NCBI GenBank assembly: GCA_039881045.1 | Contig: JAYWVB010000026.1 | Location: 1 to 64,000, forward strand | DNA: 64,000 nucleotides | Direction: 5' to 3' | From: Chaetomium olivaceum | Taxonomy: Eukaryota > Ascomycota > Sordariomycetes > Sordariales > Chaetomiaceae | Shown: positions 10,315 to 22,118 of the stretch, piece by piece | How the letters are laid out: every line of letters begins with the position of its first letter | Position numbering within the stretch: the stretch's first letter is position 1 | Translations under genes and position numbers: made by a program | Notes under the pieces: generated by a model | What the model saw: the letters and a program-made list of their open reading frames with translations, nothing else | Told to the model about the DNA's origin: nothing | Databases searched by the model: none

Positions 10315-13300
10315 TTAATTCGCCCACGGAATTGCCTTCGCCTTCATACCCATCATACCCATAAACGCCACGTGTTTCTCCTTCAACAGCGGCTTCGTCA
10401 AGCCGTCGGCTGGCATCTGTGTGCCCGCCACGTGGATCACGTTGAATTCCCCCTTTTCAACCTTCTCAATTATCCATTTGTAGCGGATGTCGATTGTTCG
10501 GGTTCGTGCCTTATTCGCTGGGTTGAGCACTGTTTGATAGGCATTATTGCTGTCGGTAAAAATGACCAACGGGGCCTTCTGTGGCGCGCCGCAGTCCTTC
10601 AGGATCTGGGACACCCACATCGTGGATAGTGCCGTTGGCGTCAAGTTGGTAAATTCAGCTTCCGTGGAACTCAGTGCCACGAAGGTCTGCTTCTTCGACT
10701 TCCAGAGCACTGGTGCCCCGGCGACGAACACTGCGTGGCCGCCTGTCGAATGTCGTGATGGTAGGCGGTCAGCTAGCGATGCATCTGTAAACGCCATAAG
10801 CTTCATGTCGCTCTGGCTGATGCCTTCGCCTCCGAACTCAATTCCTTGTGTGGCTGTGCCGCTGAGATAGCGAAGCACATGCTTGAGTAGGTCCAGGTGG
10901 CTTTGCGATGGCCCTGCGTTGGCCTCGGCTAGCCTGGATGCCGTGTAGGTAATGTCGGGCCTCGTGCCCGTTGAGAGCCAGTTCAATGACCCTGTATCCT
11001 TGATGTATTGTTTCTGTCGGTTCATGACAGATTCCCCGTGGTGGGCAGTTCCATTTTGCTTGGCCACGGGGTCTGTGCCGGGTTGCAACCGGTCATGTCT
11101 TTCTTCGCCAGGAGTGCACGAATGTAGCTTTCCTGCGACACGAAGATCTTCCTTTGCGCGCGATCGCGGATGACGTCGAAACCCAGGAAGCGTTTCACTG
11201 GGCCTAGTTCTTTCAGCTCGAACTGTTTGGCGATCTCGTCCCGGACGTTGTTGATCACAAGAATAGTTGGTGCCGCAATCAAGAGGTCGTCGACGTAAAG
11301 TGGAAGCAGGATGTTGTAACGCTTGTGTCTAAACAGACATGCGTCCGAATCCAGCGACTCGAAGCCTCTCTCTTTCAGTAGCGGTTTGACCGTGTTGTAC
11401 CAGTATTGTGGGCTCTTGCGCAGGCCGTAGAGGGCCTTCCTCAGCCTACAGACCATGTCTTCTGGTATGTCCATTCCGACTGGCGGTTCAACAAAATAGT
11501 CGATGCCGGCGGGGATAATCGCGTTCAGGAATGCCGTAACGAAATCGAATTGCATGCATTCCAAGTCCTGTGCAGCCACGAGGGCGAAGAACGTGCGGAC
11601 TGAAACACTGTTGACGACTGCGGCGTAAACTTCTTGACTGTTCCACGAATCTTTGTCGAAGTTACCACATACGACCCATCTGGCGCGTGGCGTCGTGATG
11701 CCGGTGGCGGGATCTGTTTTCTCGTTGTACACCCACTTGCTGGGTAAGATCGTCATCCCACGCCGCTTCGGAACCAGCTCGAAGACATTCTTGTCATTGA
11801 GGCTGTCAAGTTGTCGTTGCATTGCCTTGAACCAGTAGCTGTTATAATTGTTGAGACGACTCGCTTGGCGGTAATTTTGGGAATTTCCCGTTGTTGGTGC
11901 CTCGCAATGTCGTGTTCGGCCTTCATGCTTGATAGCGACATGCCGATTTCGGGTTTCTTTGGTTCCTCAATCGCCAAATGCGCCGAGTAAAAGGACTGTC
12001 CCGGCAGTTTGCCTTTGTTCAGTTTATCGTAATAGCCTTCCTCTGAGCCGGTGCCGTACTTTGCCTTCTGGCGCCGCGGGCGGGACGACGACGACGTTGC
12101 CATTGTTGTTGTTAAATCAGTCGCCTGTTGTATGGGGTCGGATGGAACCTCTTCCACCAGATTACCAATTCCTGGCGTCAAGTCGGTAACCGGCACTGGC
12201 AGATCTTGTTCAATCTCGGCCCAGTCTGAGCCTTTATCTGTGACATTCAGATCGCGCTCTGGCGTCGGCTCGGGTGTCGGTAATCGTTGAACTTGAGTAG
12301 TGGTTTTCTGGACGACGGTTTCTTGTTGAGCCTCTTCAACCTGTTGAACTTTCTGTTCGGTTTGTTGGGCTGCGTTTTCCGTCGCTGGCGGCCCCCCCCC
12401 CTGAGGACCGATTGGCGTCGTTGTGTTATCCGGATGGGTCACTGTAAGCCACTGCTCCTTGTTGACAATCGCATCTTCTTCCTCAGAGGTGGTGTCTGTA
12501 AAGACTGCTTCGTATTCGACATTCTTGTAGACATCGTCGTCGGGAACGTAGTCGGGGCCTTCGTTGAACTTGACCGCATTCGCGCGCACAATCTTCCCGG
12601 TAACTGGGTTCCAGATCCAGTATATCTTTCCGTGGAGGTCAGCGTAGCCGATCAGGCGGCCCTTCTCTGCACGCGCAGCGAACTTGTCGGATTGAACACG
12701 ATGTGCCGGCTTAATGTAGTAATACGCCTCGCAAAAGTAGGTGCGGAAGTGCTTGATATGTGGCGTCCATGCCGACTTTGGCATCTTGACACCCTCTGCA
12801 AAAGGTTCTTGTGGCGCTCTGTTGCCTGCGTTTGCACTTGTGGGCAGTACGTTCTTGACTTGAACGACGGTTTCCATCACGAAGGTCCAAAGGTCGTCTG
12901 GAATGTTGTACGCAAGCATCGTAGCGCGGGTCTTTTCCATAACCTCCTTTGCCGCACGTTCAACTTTGCCGTTCATCCACGGCGTGTGGGCTGGGGTCTG
13001 GAAGATGACGATGCCTTTTGACCTTGCCCACTTCTTGAGTTTGTCGTCAACGAACTGAATGGGGGATTGGCCGAATTCCGTGCCTCCATCGATACCGATT
13101 ATCTTCACCCAGCGTTGTGTCTGAGTGTGCATCATTGTCATCCAGTCGACGATGAGGTCGAAGATCTGATCCTTTGTGCTAGCGTACTTGACCCAGTGGA
13201 AACTGGTGGCCACGTCGACGATGTGGATACTGTACTGGTATCCCAATCTGGCTGGCTTGCCGTGGCTGATTGTGTCGATCCGAATGAAGTCGAGTGGGTT

Positions 13301-15050
13301 GTCGCTTTGAATAGGGGCTGATTTGCCCAGTTCGTCGGTCGCTTTGCCTTTGACGCATCCTTCGCAAAAGTGGTCTTGTTTGCCAGTTAGTTCAATGCCT
13401 GCGCGTCGGCACGCTTCTTCAACAACTGTTTTGCTGGCGTGCATCAGCCTTCGATGCATCTTGCGGTATGGGACCGACATCATCGCGGGTTCCGCATACT
13501 TCGGGTTGTTCGAGTTCGGGATCGCATTCTTGATTGCTAGTATACCTCGGAAGTTGTAGAGTTCCATCAGGAGTTGACCTGTTTCTTTGTGGCGGAGTGT
13601 ATCAGCTTCCTGGTCCCAGCGAACGCCAATGTCCCTCAACTGTTGGCCTGATAGTAAGTTGCATGGAGTGGACGGTTGGTAAACTGCGTCGTCGATTTCA
13701 ATCGTCGCAGTCTGGCCAGTGGGTAGTTCAACCACAAAGCTGACCATACCGCCGTTCCAGGTCTCCGTGAGTTCGCCAGTTGATGAGATGGCTTTCGATG
13801 ATTCTGACAGGGTTTCCAAATTCTTGAACCACTTCCTGTCGTTAAACGTCGTCGTTGCGCACCCGGTGTCGTAAATCAGCACATCTCTGAGTGCATTCGA
13901 CGTGCCTGCTGCCTTCAAGGCCTGTTGGACTTCAACGCTTACTTGCGTTGGGGGCCTTTCCGAAAATGCGGCCGCATGGCCATCATGTTCATGTCTGGGT
14001 GGTTGCTCGTGAATAGGAGGTTCGTCGGGCGGACCTGGTTAGCCACACCCGACTGTTGGTGCAGAGGGCCTGTCGACGACGATGCTGATGTCCTCGCATT
14101 CATCGCCTCCTCCTTGTTGGCCCAGTTGTCAGGGGCCTGATCGGGGTGGCACCACCAACATGTTTTTCCTTTCGGAAGGTGTTTGTTGCATCCATCGCAA
14201 TGGGTCCAGGTCGCATCGATCTTAGTGTCGCACTTCGCGCACTTTGACTTGTTCCTTTTATTCTTCGACTTTTCCGACTTCTCTGTGTCGTTGTCTTTGT
14301 TGTCGGATCTGCCTTCGCCGAACTTGACTGTGCTCATTGCGGGTTGAATCGCCTCTGTGGATGCCACTTCGCTGTACTCAATCATCAATTCGCCCCAGGT
14401 GAGCTTGTCGTTGCGATAGTTGGTCATGGACCTGTTGTAAGGTCGGGGTAGGCGTTTTCGATCGCCTGGATTGCGCACAGGGTGGCCGCGGACTCTCCAT
14501 CTTTGAATTGGGATTCGTTGAGCCGCTGGTACAGGTAGTTCAACCTGTTCTGGAAGGTCGCGAATTTGTCGTAGCTCTCACGCCTGATGCTGAACATCTC
14601 GCTTGCCAGGTTGTATGTCGCCTTCGCCGTCAACTTGTCGAAGTGTTGCGCAAGGTGGTCGTAGGTCGACTTGGGATCTTGGTCGGTCACTTTCCAACCC
14701 TGCCCCTTCAGAGCCGTCCAGACCTTGATGTCCGTAACCGTACTCTGAATGAAGTTGTCCACATCAATGCGGTCATACTTCCATTGTTGTTTCTCCTCAG
14801 CATCCACCGGCTCTGGAACGCCAGTGAGAACGTGGGCCTCGAGGCCAGCCGTCTTGAGCGAAATCAAGAGTTTGTCACGCCAAGTAAGGAAGTCCTCCTT
14901 CTTCCCGAGATTCGGAACCTTCTCAAACTCAGTCTTGAGCCTCTTTTCCCGCTTGGACTTCTTCTGCTTGTCCTCGTAATAGGCTTTGTGCATCTCCATC
15001 ATTTGCGCCATCAAGGTCTTCATTTGGTCGATATCGTTGGATTCGGCCAT
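10315..15050 (-). CDS. Copia Gag-Pol polyprotein (frame interrupted)
   Basis: Gag starts at ATG 15050 and carries a UBN2-like capsid region. It is followed by a Cys-rich segment with CAKC, HCDGC and CWWC pairs rather than a classic CCHC knuckle. Protease motif YDTGC. Integrase has an HHCC finger (HRRLMH ... CEGC) and acidic residues in RIDTISHG, IGIDGGTEFG and NGKVERAAK. RT has LPLYVDDLLI. RNase H has AFTDASLAD, SSTEAEF and FTDSNNA. The frame is lost at G4 14445-14448, G5 13950-13954, T4 11875-11878 and C4 11034-11037. One added base at each reconnects the domains, and no other internal stop is present. As read, Gag and Pol cannot be made as a single chain. Confidence 0.93.
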
Positions 15051-15334
15051 CTTTGCGGTGTCGATGTGGGATGTTGATGTTGAGGTTGTTGAAAAGAAAA
15101 TAGAGTGCTGATTGACTTCAATCGGCGTACTGGGTGCTAGGCAACTTGTCGCAAAGTTTCAAATCCTTCCTGACTGTTGGAATCGCTCAATTGACTTCAA
15201 TCGAGGTTCGTTCAGTTCGTTGGTAAGAAAGATGCGGTCGCGAATGCAGGTGGTTTACCGGGTCCTTGTGCGATTAACTTCGCTGCAGGTTTTTCCCGGG
15301 AGATCCAGTAGAAATAGAAAATGGAAGCTAAAGA

Positions 15335-15346
15335 GGGCTCACAACC
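15335..15346 (-). promoter_or_regulatory. Primer-binding site, half-tRNA iMet type
   Basis: In sense orientation GGTTGTGAGCCC directly follows the 5' LTR. It complements the anticodon arm of eukaryotic initiator tRNA-Met (GGGCUCAUAACC) with one G:U/mismatch. Drosophila copia is known to prime from a half initiator tRNA in this way; its use here is inferred from the match. Confidence 0.7.
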
Positions 15347-15497
15347 TATGAAAGACACAGGCACGAAAAGATCTGTAGATCACAATGTCTGTATCTTCTA
15401 CTGAAAACTGGTCTGACAAACTAAGAGAGGGAATCGGTGGCCCTGCGTGCGCAGTCTGGAAAAGGTGGGCCCGGAACCCCGGCCCGGGACCGCAACA
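15347..15497 (-). repeat. Copia 5' LTR (151 bp)
   Basis: Partner of 10080-10230. At 151 bp it is short for an LTR. Reading inward on the minus strand, it is directly followed by the primer-binding site. Confidence 0.93.
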
Positions 15498-15502
15498 AAA
15501 GG

Positions 15503-16138
15503 TTACAAAACTGACAAGAATCAGAGTCAAAACCAGGAGCGGCTCATCTTTGTACGATCCGCAGTGTGGTGTCCCGATAGCTCCCACAAGTTGCGGTTTA
15601 ACCACTGGGCTACCAGCTCCGACTCTGGTTGTAGGAGGGAAGGCGCAGGCATGATGATAACCCTGGGAAGGAGCAAAACCCGGACCTGAACAGAGTTTCT
15701 GCGGGAGGCTACGAGTTAGGACGAATAAAGGTCGTGTAAAGTCGTCGGGCAACACCCAGGCCGGTGGCAGTGGGTGCTTGGACAACGAACCGAGTGGCAA
15801 GGATGACCCGAGGGGATTGAAAAGATGAAGATGCTAATGAAGAAGGGAATAACTAGGCGCCAGAATAGAAACATGGCCGAAGTATGGCCGTATGAATTTT
15901 GTAATCCATAGACAAGCAGGGCTGGATTATGCCAGCTGCTGCCAGTATCTTCATTGCCAAACAAACGCCCTAACGCTCTATGCATGTACCAATTCAAAAG
16001 AAAATCACTGTATCTCCAAGGCAAACCCGCCACACATCCCACTCCCACCCATGGGGCATCCCATCTTCCTCCCCTAACCCTTCCAGCTTCACCACCTCTC
16101 CCCCTCTGTCCACCTCCCCTCACGCCCTCCCGCCCCAA
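15503..16138. other. Intergenic, no gene
   Basis: No gene recognised. On the minus strand near 15590-15610 TAGCCCAGTGGTTAAA resembles a Pol III A box, but no matching B box was found, so a tRNA or SINE is not claimed. Confidence 0.4.
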
Positions 16139-16629
16139 TCAACAACTCCCACAACCACCCCCATCCGCGCAACACGCGCCCCCCGCCGCCCCAAAACAAC
16201 ACCCCCCTGAGTCGAAAAGAAACAGCCTCCCTGACTCGAGAAGCAACAACCCCCCGTATCGCTAAAACAGCACCCGCCCGTATCACTAAAGCAACACCCG
16301 CCCCTCGTACTAAAACAGCACCCGGCACTGTCCTCCAACTCCTCCAGCGTCTTGGCGTCCACCTCCCACCCGCGCTTTGCCTGGTCGCTGCCGCCGGCGG
16401 CCATGGGCGCCGCGGCGCGGTAGCCTTCTCCCGAGGCTAGTGCGCCGCCTTGGAGGAGGGCGGTTTCGTGGCGGGAGGAGGTGCTGCTGCGTGGGGAGAG
16501 GGTCTGCGTTATCTTGCTGTTTGTTGTCGTTGTTGCTGCTGCTGCTGCGGCGGAGGTAACGGCTTCGTACGAGGGGGGTGGTTGGTCCGGGATGGTGTCG
16601 TTGGCGAAGGGCGGTTTGGAGGAGGCCAT
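16139..16629 (-). CDS. Small Cys-repeat protein with PPxY motif
   Basis: No known function. The protein starts MASSKPPFANDTIPDQPPPS. It has a PPxY motif (PPPSYEAV near residue 18), which in fungi typically binds WW domains of Rsp5-type ubiquitin ligases. A low-complexity Ala/Thr/Ser region follows. The C-terminal half carries repeated GGCCFSDT/GGCCFSSQ units with paired Cys. As read, the frame leaves the Cys pattern after STQGG. C6 at 16202-16207 is the likely loss of one base; with that base the Cys-Gly pattern would continue to a stop at 16139. No signal peptide or intron is seen. Cys pairs could coordinate metal or be lipidated, which is inference. Confidence 0.6.
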
Positions 16630-17468
16630 TTTGTTGTTGTTGAGTACCCTTGGGTGGTGATTAGGTACGGATGGTGATGGTTTGTGGGAAGGTGTTTTGT
16701 TCAGTTTCTCCTTCGTACGAGGTGTTTATGAGCGGGCGTCGGATATAAGAGACGTCGTGGGGGCGAGATCTCGGATGAATGTCAGCACTCGCTTCAAGCT
16801 TTTGATGCGGGCCCTGAATGGTTGGATCATCATGCTGCCAAGGTAACCTCGCACCAATTCAGTGGCGGAGGATGGCTTCGACGCGTAATCCTCCCACCCC
16901 AAGCTCAAGTAGGCCTCCAACTAATTTGTATGTAGGCTGTTGTTCACTGGGGTCCCCCCGCCATCCGGATTTGACCTTGGCTGAGCATTGGCATCATCCC
17001 AAGACCACAAGGGTACGTGTTAGGAGCGCGTCAAGCGGAGGAAATATCTCTCCATAGTCTTGGGCTTACTTGTCCACGTGGATTGGGAAGGGGGTTGACG
17101 GGCTGCCGAGTCTCCGAGATGAAATCTCCTGAGCGTATGTACGTAGGGTACGTACTTACCTATCACCAATGTCGGCAGCTGATGCGCAACAAAGGAGAAG
17201 GTAAAAGGAAAAAAGAAAGTCAATGTCACCATGGATTGCACGTATTGGACACTGAAACGCTGCAAAATAAAGGTGTGCATACATACAAGCCGCTAACAGC
17301 AATATACAAGAAGTAATGAACAAAAGACTGCAAACCAGTTTGCAGGAACCTGCCCCAAAAGTCTCGAGACCAAGTCTCCTTCTCTCAGGCGCCCATCACA
17401 AAAATGGAGTGATGAACAGCCCTTCCCCCCTTGCCTTACCCCCTACCAACTCTATAAGAAACAACACT
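16630..17468. other. Intergenic, no gene
   Basis: Nothing recognised. It is probably the promoter of the Cys-repeat gene and the 3' flank of the LPMO gene. Confidence 0.45.
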
Positions 17469-18553
17469 CTACTGCCTCGCAGCCTCAGCATCCCTCTCCG
17501 CAGCCAAAAGCGCAGCAGCGCGGCGCGGGAACGAGCGCCCGCACTTGCCCTTGCCCTTGCCCTTGCCGTTCCCACTGCCCGCACCGTTACCAGGCTGGGG
17601 GGTGGGGACGGGGACGGGCGCACCAGTCGGGGTAGGGACCGGCGCCGACGGCGAGGGAGCAGGAGCAGAGGGCGAAGGAGCGGGAGCGGAGGGCGACGGA
17701 GCCGGAACCTCGGACGGCGAGGGCGAAGGCGCCGGGTTGCTGTTGTCAACGGTCTCACTGCTCTCGCCGCCGGGCACGGTGTGCAGGGTATCGCCGCCGG
17801 CCCGCTGGCCGAGCCGCGGATGGTGCCGCCGGGGATGACGTCCGGGCCGGGAGCGACGTCGTAGGAGGTGGAGCGGCCCCAGACGCTGAAGTTGACGGCC
17901 GCGTCGGTAGACTGGTAGCCGCCAGGGAACTTGGTGGACTGGCCCGGGATGGAGGTGGCGCTGTTACCCGTGACCTCGATCTGGGCGCAGGACGTGTAGA
18001 ACTCAGCTTGGCCGTCGTGCGCGCCGTGCAGGCCGATGTGCTCGGCGCGGAGGAGATACTGGCCGTTGGGAATGGTGGCGGGGATCACGCCCCACACGTT
18101 ATTCTCGTCCCAGCTGCACCAGGCGGTGGTCTTGAAGGTCTCCGGGGAGCCCTCGCGGCAGATGAGGGACTGATGGATCTTGTACCAGTCGCTGCCGGCG
18201 TCGCTCTTGGCGTTGGTGACGGGGGCGATGTACACCTGCGACGGGCCGGGGTGCTGGATGCCGTTGGCGCCGAAGGCCTGGCGGAGACCGATCTTGTCGC
18301 CGGCCTTGACGGTGATAACCTGAGGAGCACCGGTCGCGCCCTTGTTGCACGCAAAATCGGCATCGAGAGGGGTGATGGAGCCCTCAGGAGGGTTCTTGAA
18401 CTTGATGGGCATATAGCCGTTATTGTGCTTCCGAATGTAGGTATTGTCTCCGCCGACCTGCTGATCATTGACCTCGAGCTTGTCAAAGGTGTAGTGTGCA
18501 GTGGCGCTCGAAACGAGGCCGAGGATAGCCGCAACAGTGCTGGTGGTCTTCAT
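17469..18553 (-). CDS. AA9 lytic polysaccharide monooxygenase
   Basis: A secreted copper enzyme that cleaves cellulose oxidatively. The signal peptide (MKTTSTVAAILGLVSSATA) should be cut before HYTFDKLEV, exposing the N-terminal His of the histidine brace. The second His is in IQHPGPSQVYIAP, and the axial Tyr with its Gln partner is in GQAEFYTSCAQIEV. Disulfide Cys are in DADFACNKG and SLICREG. The catalytic domain is one exon. After about residue 245 the frame breaks near 17797 (one base short in GC-rich DNA). The continuing frame gives a Pro/Ser-rich linker (repeated SPSAPAP) and a basic tail (GKGKGKGKCGRSF) ending at 17469. No CBM1 is present. Copper binding and secretion are family knowledge. 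Confidence 0.92.
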
Positions 18554-20225
18554 GGCGAAAGGATTGGGTGTTGTTAATGGGTGTTTTGGTTGGTGAAAAT
18601 CTTAGCAATGGCAGTAGTGCCAGTCAAGGTTGGTTGCAAAAGATAGCGAACGGACGTCAAGTCGTTGCGGTAAACGAAGAGAACAGGATGCTTTTCCAAA
18701 AAGCGAAAGGAAGGAAAGAGTCGTTGCAGACACGAAAGAGAGACTGTGGCTGGTTGGAGAGAATCCGAAGCCTTCAACAACGGGATCCCACCGACATATT
18801 TATCGTTCACTTTCGAAGCCTACAATAACATCCCTTTCCCTTTACGGCCCATCAAATTCGTCATCCGACTTGTCTCCTGATGGAGTTGACTTCCGGCCCC
18901 TGAACTGCTGTCCAGGGGCCCAAGTCACCAACAGCCGCCGAGGCGAGCGTCCGCCTTCTCATCGCGGCTGTCGAGTTGTGCTTAGCGTGCAGCGCACGGC
19001 GGTTGAGAAGCCCAAAAGTTCAAGATAAAACAAGTCCAATCTCGGTTGCCATGCGTGCATCCCGAGGGAGTGGGTAGGCTTGGCGATGGGATCCATCCGA
19101 CAGTCGGTTTGCGGCGCTTCTTGCGAACGGCAAGCGAAGCTGTGTTTCAGGAGATCTTGGCACCCCTTCATGGTGTGTCCATGAGCGCGACGGGTTCACT
19201 TAGGATGATCGTGACATGGACATAGATGCCAACAGTCAGCATGTGGCACATTACATATGGCTAAACACACAATCGAAGGGGAGAGGCAATACGCCGCTAT
19301 TGTCTGGATAACGTTATATATTGGGCAAGGGTAACTTTCCCGACAGTTGTGTAGAATACTTTATGGTCAACTTCTAGAAGCATTCGTTCAAGTTTTATCG
19401 TGAAAACGGTCTGTCAACTGCCCAGTGCAACGCTGATTGCCTGTTTCAATCCTCAGATCTGCAAATACGATGCCATGTCGTCTCTCCCCTGGCAAGAACA
19501 ACCAAACCTGGTAAACTCCTCCTTTCTTACTGGAACGCTTCTAACTCGGTGACATTGCAGCCCCACCCCAGCGATCATTGAACATTCGGTCAGATTCCCA
19601 AAACCAGGGATGTCACCACTCCGTGATTTATTCGAAACACGACTCCTGGGGAATTACCCGAAGGAGCTGAGCGTAACGCCGAGGTGGACCCCAAGCCCTG
19701 TTCTAGCCCTGAGGAAAGGGATTCGAGTCTGGCAAGCGGAGGCGGCGGATAGAATTCTCCACCGAACATCAACTGCCGGCTAACCTTCCCTGTGTGAACG
19801 GACCTTATCTAATGCTGAGGCTGAAAATTTGAAACCACTTCCCTCGTGGCATTCCGCCGAGGTATCACCAGTTTGCGGGCTGATGTCATGATACCCGTTG
19901 CGTAGTGGTGCCTTAGGATTATGCAGGCGTTGGATACGGGTGAGCTTCCTGTCGTCAACTCGACCCAGCATCCGGTACTGGAAAATGAGAATAGTGCCGT
20001 ATGAGGAGAAGATCACATAGGACATGGCGGGGGTTGGGCTAGGAGATGCATGGGGATGCAAAATCTCCAACCATAGCGGTCACAAAGCACAAAAAGCTGG
20101 CATCTGTCTCACCACTCTCCGTCTTAGTTATTTTTTATCATTGCACGATGTGAATATAGAGCCGGGTTTGCCTCATATGCAAGACCTAACTAAATTGTCA
20201 ACAATAACAAAAAGTAAAAGGTAAT
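18554..20225. other. Intergenic, no gene
   Basis: The LPMO promoter and about 1.6 kb with no recognisable coding sequence or repeat. Short frames here lack motifs. Confidence 0.45.
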
Positions 20226-20311
20226 GGACGTACCGCGGATCGAACGCGGGACCGTCTGTATTCAAGAAAATCTCTTGCAAAACAGAAATCATACCACTAG
20301 ACCATACGCCC
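20226..20311 (-). tRNA. tRNA-Ala (TGC) with intron
   Basis: A full cloverleaf can be drawn. The acceptor stem GGGCGTA/TACGTCC contains the G3:U70 alanine identity pair. The anticodon stem is TCTGT/ACAGA, the anticodon TGC, with an intron of about 15 nt after position 37. The T arm contains GTTCGATCC. Confidence 0.9.
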
Positions 20312-20749
20312 ATAGCAATGGTTACCAACATTTTACAATGTCAGGCCCTAAGAGGGGGCAGCAACGCCGTCCTTGACAAGACAAGAGGTGGCCACACACA
20401 TTTCTAGATTGTGAGATGTGGTGGTGTCTAACCAAACATATACGTTGTGGCGGTCATTTATGCTATCGCCGTGGGACTATCACAATTAGGAAATAATTTA
20501 TTAGACCAAGGCTAGCTTCGCCTCTTTGAACGCTAGGAAATATTTCGATACCCAAGGTCTTGACTCTTGACTCACAGATGGTGCTGTTTATACACAGGTG
20601 CGCAACACATGGTCTTGTGGCGGGAAAATGAGTGGTATTAATCTCTAAAACACACGTGTTCCCTGTTCCCCTAGCCCGTAGCCTTCCTTGCTAAGTGTGA
20701 CGTAGGTGTATAGATATACACCTTCGCAACAGGATTCCCAATGCGAAAT
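20312..20749. other. Intergenic, no gene
   Basis: Nothing recognised between tRNA-Ala and the 3' end of the ankyrin gene. Confidence 0.45.
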
Positions 20750-21765
20750 TCATAGACGGATGACAAGCTCAGTGCCGCGACAGGCGGCAAGGCACAGCTG
20801 GAGCTGCTCGGGCGTTCCCTTGGCCGCGGCGGCATGCATTCCTGTTTCCCCGGCCATATCTGCTATCTCAGGTGATGCGCCATGTTGTAAAAGGACGCGG
20901 AGACTATCTGTTGACGGGTAAAGCCCCTTGAAGAGTTTATGAAGGGCTGTTTTGCCATCTTTGTCTTGGGCGTTGGCATTCGCTCCCTTCTCGAGAAGCC
21001 CCCCTCAGAGCACCTATTCGATGTCTTCCATTTGCCGCGGCGTGAATGAGAGGGGTCTGGCCGCCTCGGGCGCCGTCCAACTTCCATCCTGGTTTGCACC
21101 GGCATTCACAAGTCGACAAACCATAGATTGTAGCCGAAAGTCTTCCTCATCCGTGGTGATGTGGTCGCGTGAAGCCCAAGAGGTGCATGGTAGGATGGGT
21201 CCCCTGTCGATGCTCACTTGGAGGGCATCCTGGAGCACGTCGTCTTTGAAGGAGCATTTGGCCAGCAGCAAGCGTACAACTCGATCATGCCATTGATTTG
21301 CGGCACCATATAGCGCGTCGTCTTTCTCCTTCATTTGCCAACCGTCCCAGATGTCGAGGAAGTCGGCCACCAGGTCGGCGTGTCCGTTCTCGGCAGCCAC
21401 CCAGAGACAACTACGACCCTCGGGATCAGACCGTCCTTCCGGCCCGACGAGTTGCCACAGAAAACGTGCGATCTTGCGCTGGCCAACCTCCGCTGCGGTT
21501 AGGAGAGGAGTATAATTTGGGTCCTGAGTCTCCTGCACCATTGGGCTCACCCAGCATCGACAATCATCCGGACGGCAGTTTCGTCCCCCTTGAAAATGGC
21601 GTGGTGGAGTGCAGCACCTATCAACCTGTGGTTTTCGTCAATTGCAGGGCTCCAAATTTGCAAGAGCCGTGCCAGGTATTCTCGGCTCCCATGTTTCTCG
21701 TAAGGGCTTATCAGACTGCCGAATGTGGGCGGAGGCGCCTGCCGAGGAGGATTCGCAAATTCCAT
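20750..21765 (-). CDS. Ankyrin-repeat protein (frame interrupted)
   Basis: Likely a cytoplasmic or nuclear protein-binding scaffold. From ATG 21765 three frames in sequence give ankyrin-like segments: IGAALHHAIFKGDETAVRMI, then SCLWVAAENGHADLV, then QTPLIHAAANGRH, then DKDGKTALHKLF and AGETGMHAAAAKG, ending at the stop at 20750. Frame changes occur near 21550 (C3, one base short), 21083-21086 (one base short) and the C6 run 20999-21004 (one base extra). Adjusting these lets five or six repeats run together. The C-terminus ends soon after the last helix and may be truncated. No effector domain is visible. Function unknown. Confidence 0.7.
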
Positions 21766-22118
21766 GTTGTTCTGATCGGACAGTGAGTCGGGTGCAGAGC
21801 GATTTTCGGTTCAATCCACGGCGTGTGAATCTTGGACTGCTGTCTTCGTGTGGATCAATGCAGAATGTCGAGTTGAAAAGCAGGCCTTTCTTTCGAGCAA
21901 GGAGGAAAGCAGTGATCGAGAGGGCGCATGACGAAGGTAAGGAACCTTATCGGTGGAACCTGGAGGCCTTGACCGAGCCCCACGGAACCTAAAACCAGGC
22001 TGGCTCACTCTCACGAAGATCAGGTTCCTAAACCTTAAGGCAGCAATCGACCCTGCATTGGTCAGCGCTCGTACGTCATATGTAGTTATGTCTAGACTGA
22101 GTCAACAGCTGACTTTAA
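21766..22118. other. Intergenic, no gene
   Basis: Short gap; nothing recognised. Confidence 0.4.

Larger units (their letters stand above)
10080..15497 (-). mobile_element. Ty1/Copia LTR retrotransposon, 5.4 kb
   Basis: A structurally complete Copia element on the minus strand. Direct LTRs at 10080-10230 and 15347-15497 differ at one base. A 5-bp target duplication AAAGG lies at 10075-10079 and 15498-15502. In sense orientation the LTR starts TGTTGCGG. The primer-binding site is directly inside the 5' LTR and a G-rich polypurine tract abuts the 3' LTR. Domain order is Gag, protease, integrase, RT, RNase H. The single LTR difference implies recent insertion, yet the coding frame breaks four times, always in a homopolymer, so the breaks may be sequence errors. 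Confidence 0.95.

Noticed and set aside
15580..15620. tRNA-like or SINE-like A box
   Set aside because: Only an A-box match; no B box, no cloverleaf and no second copy in the window.
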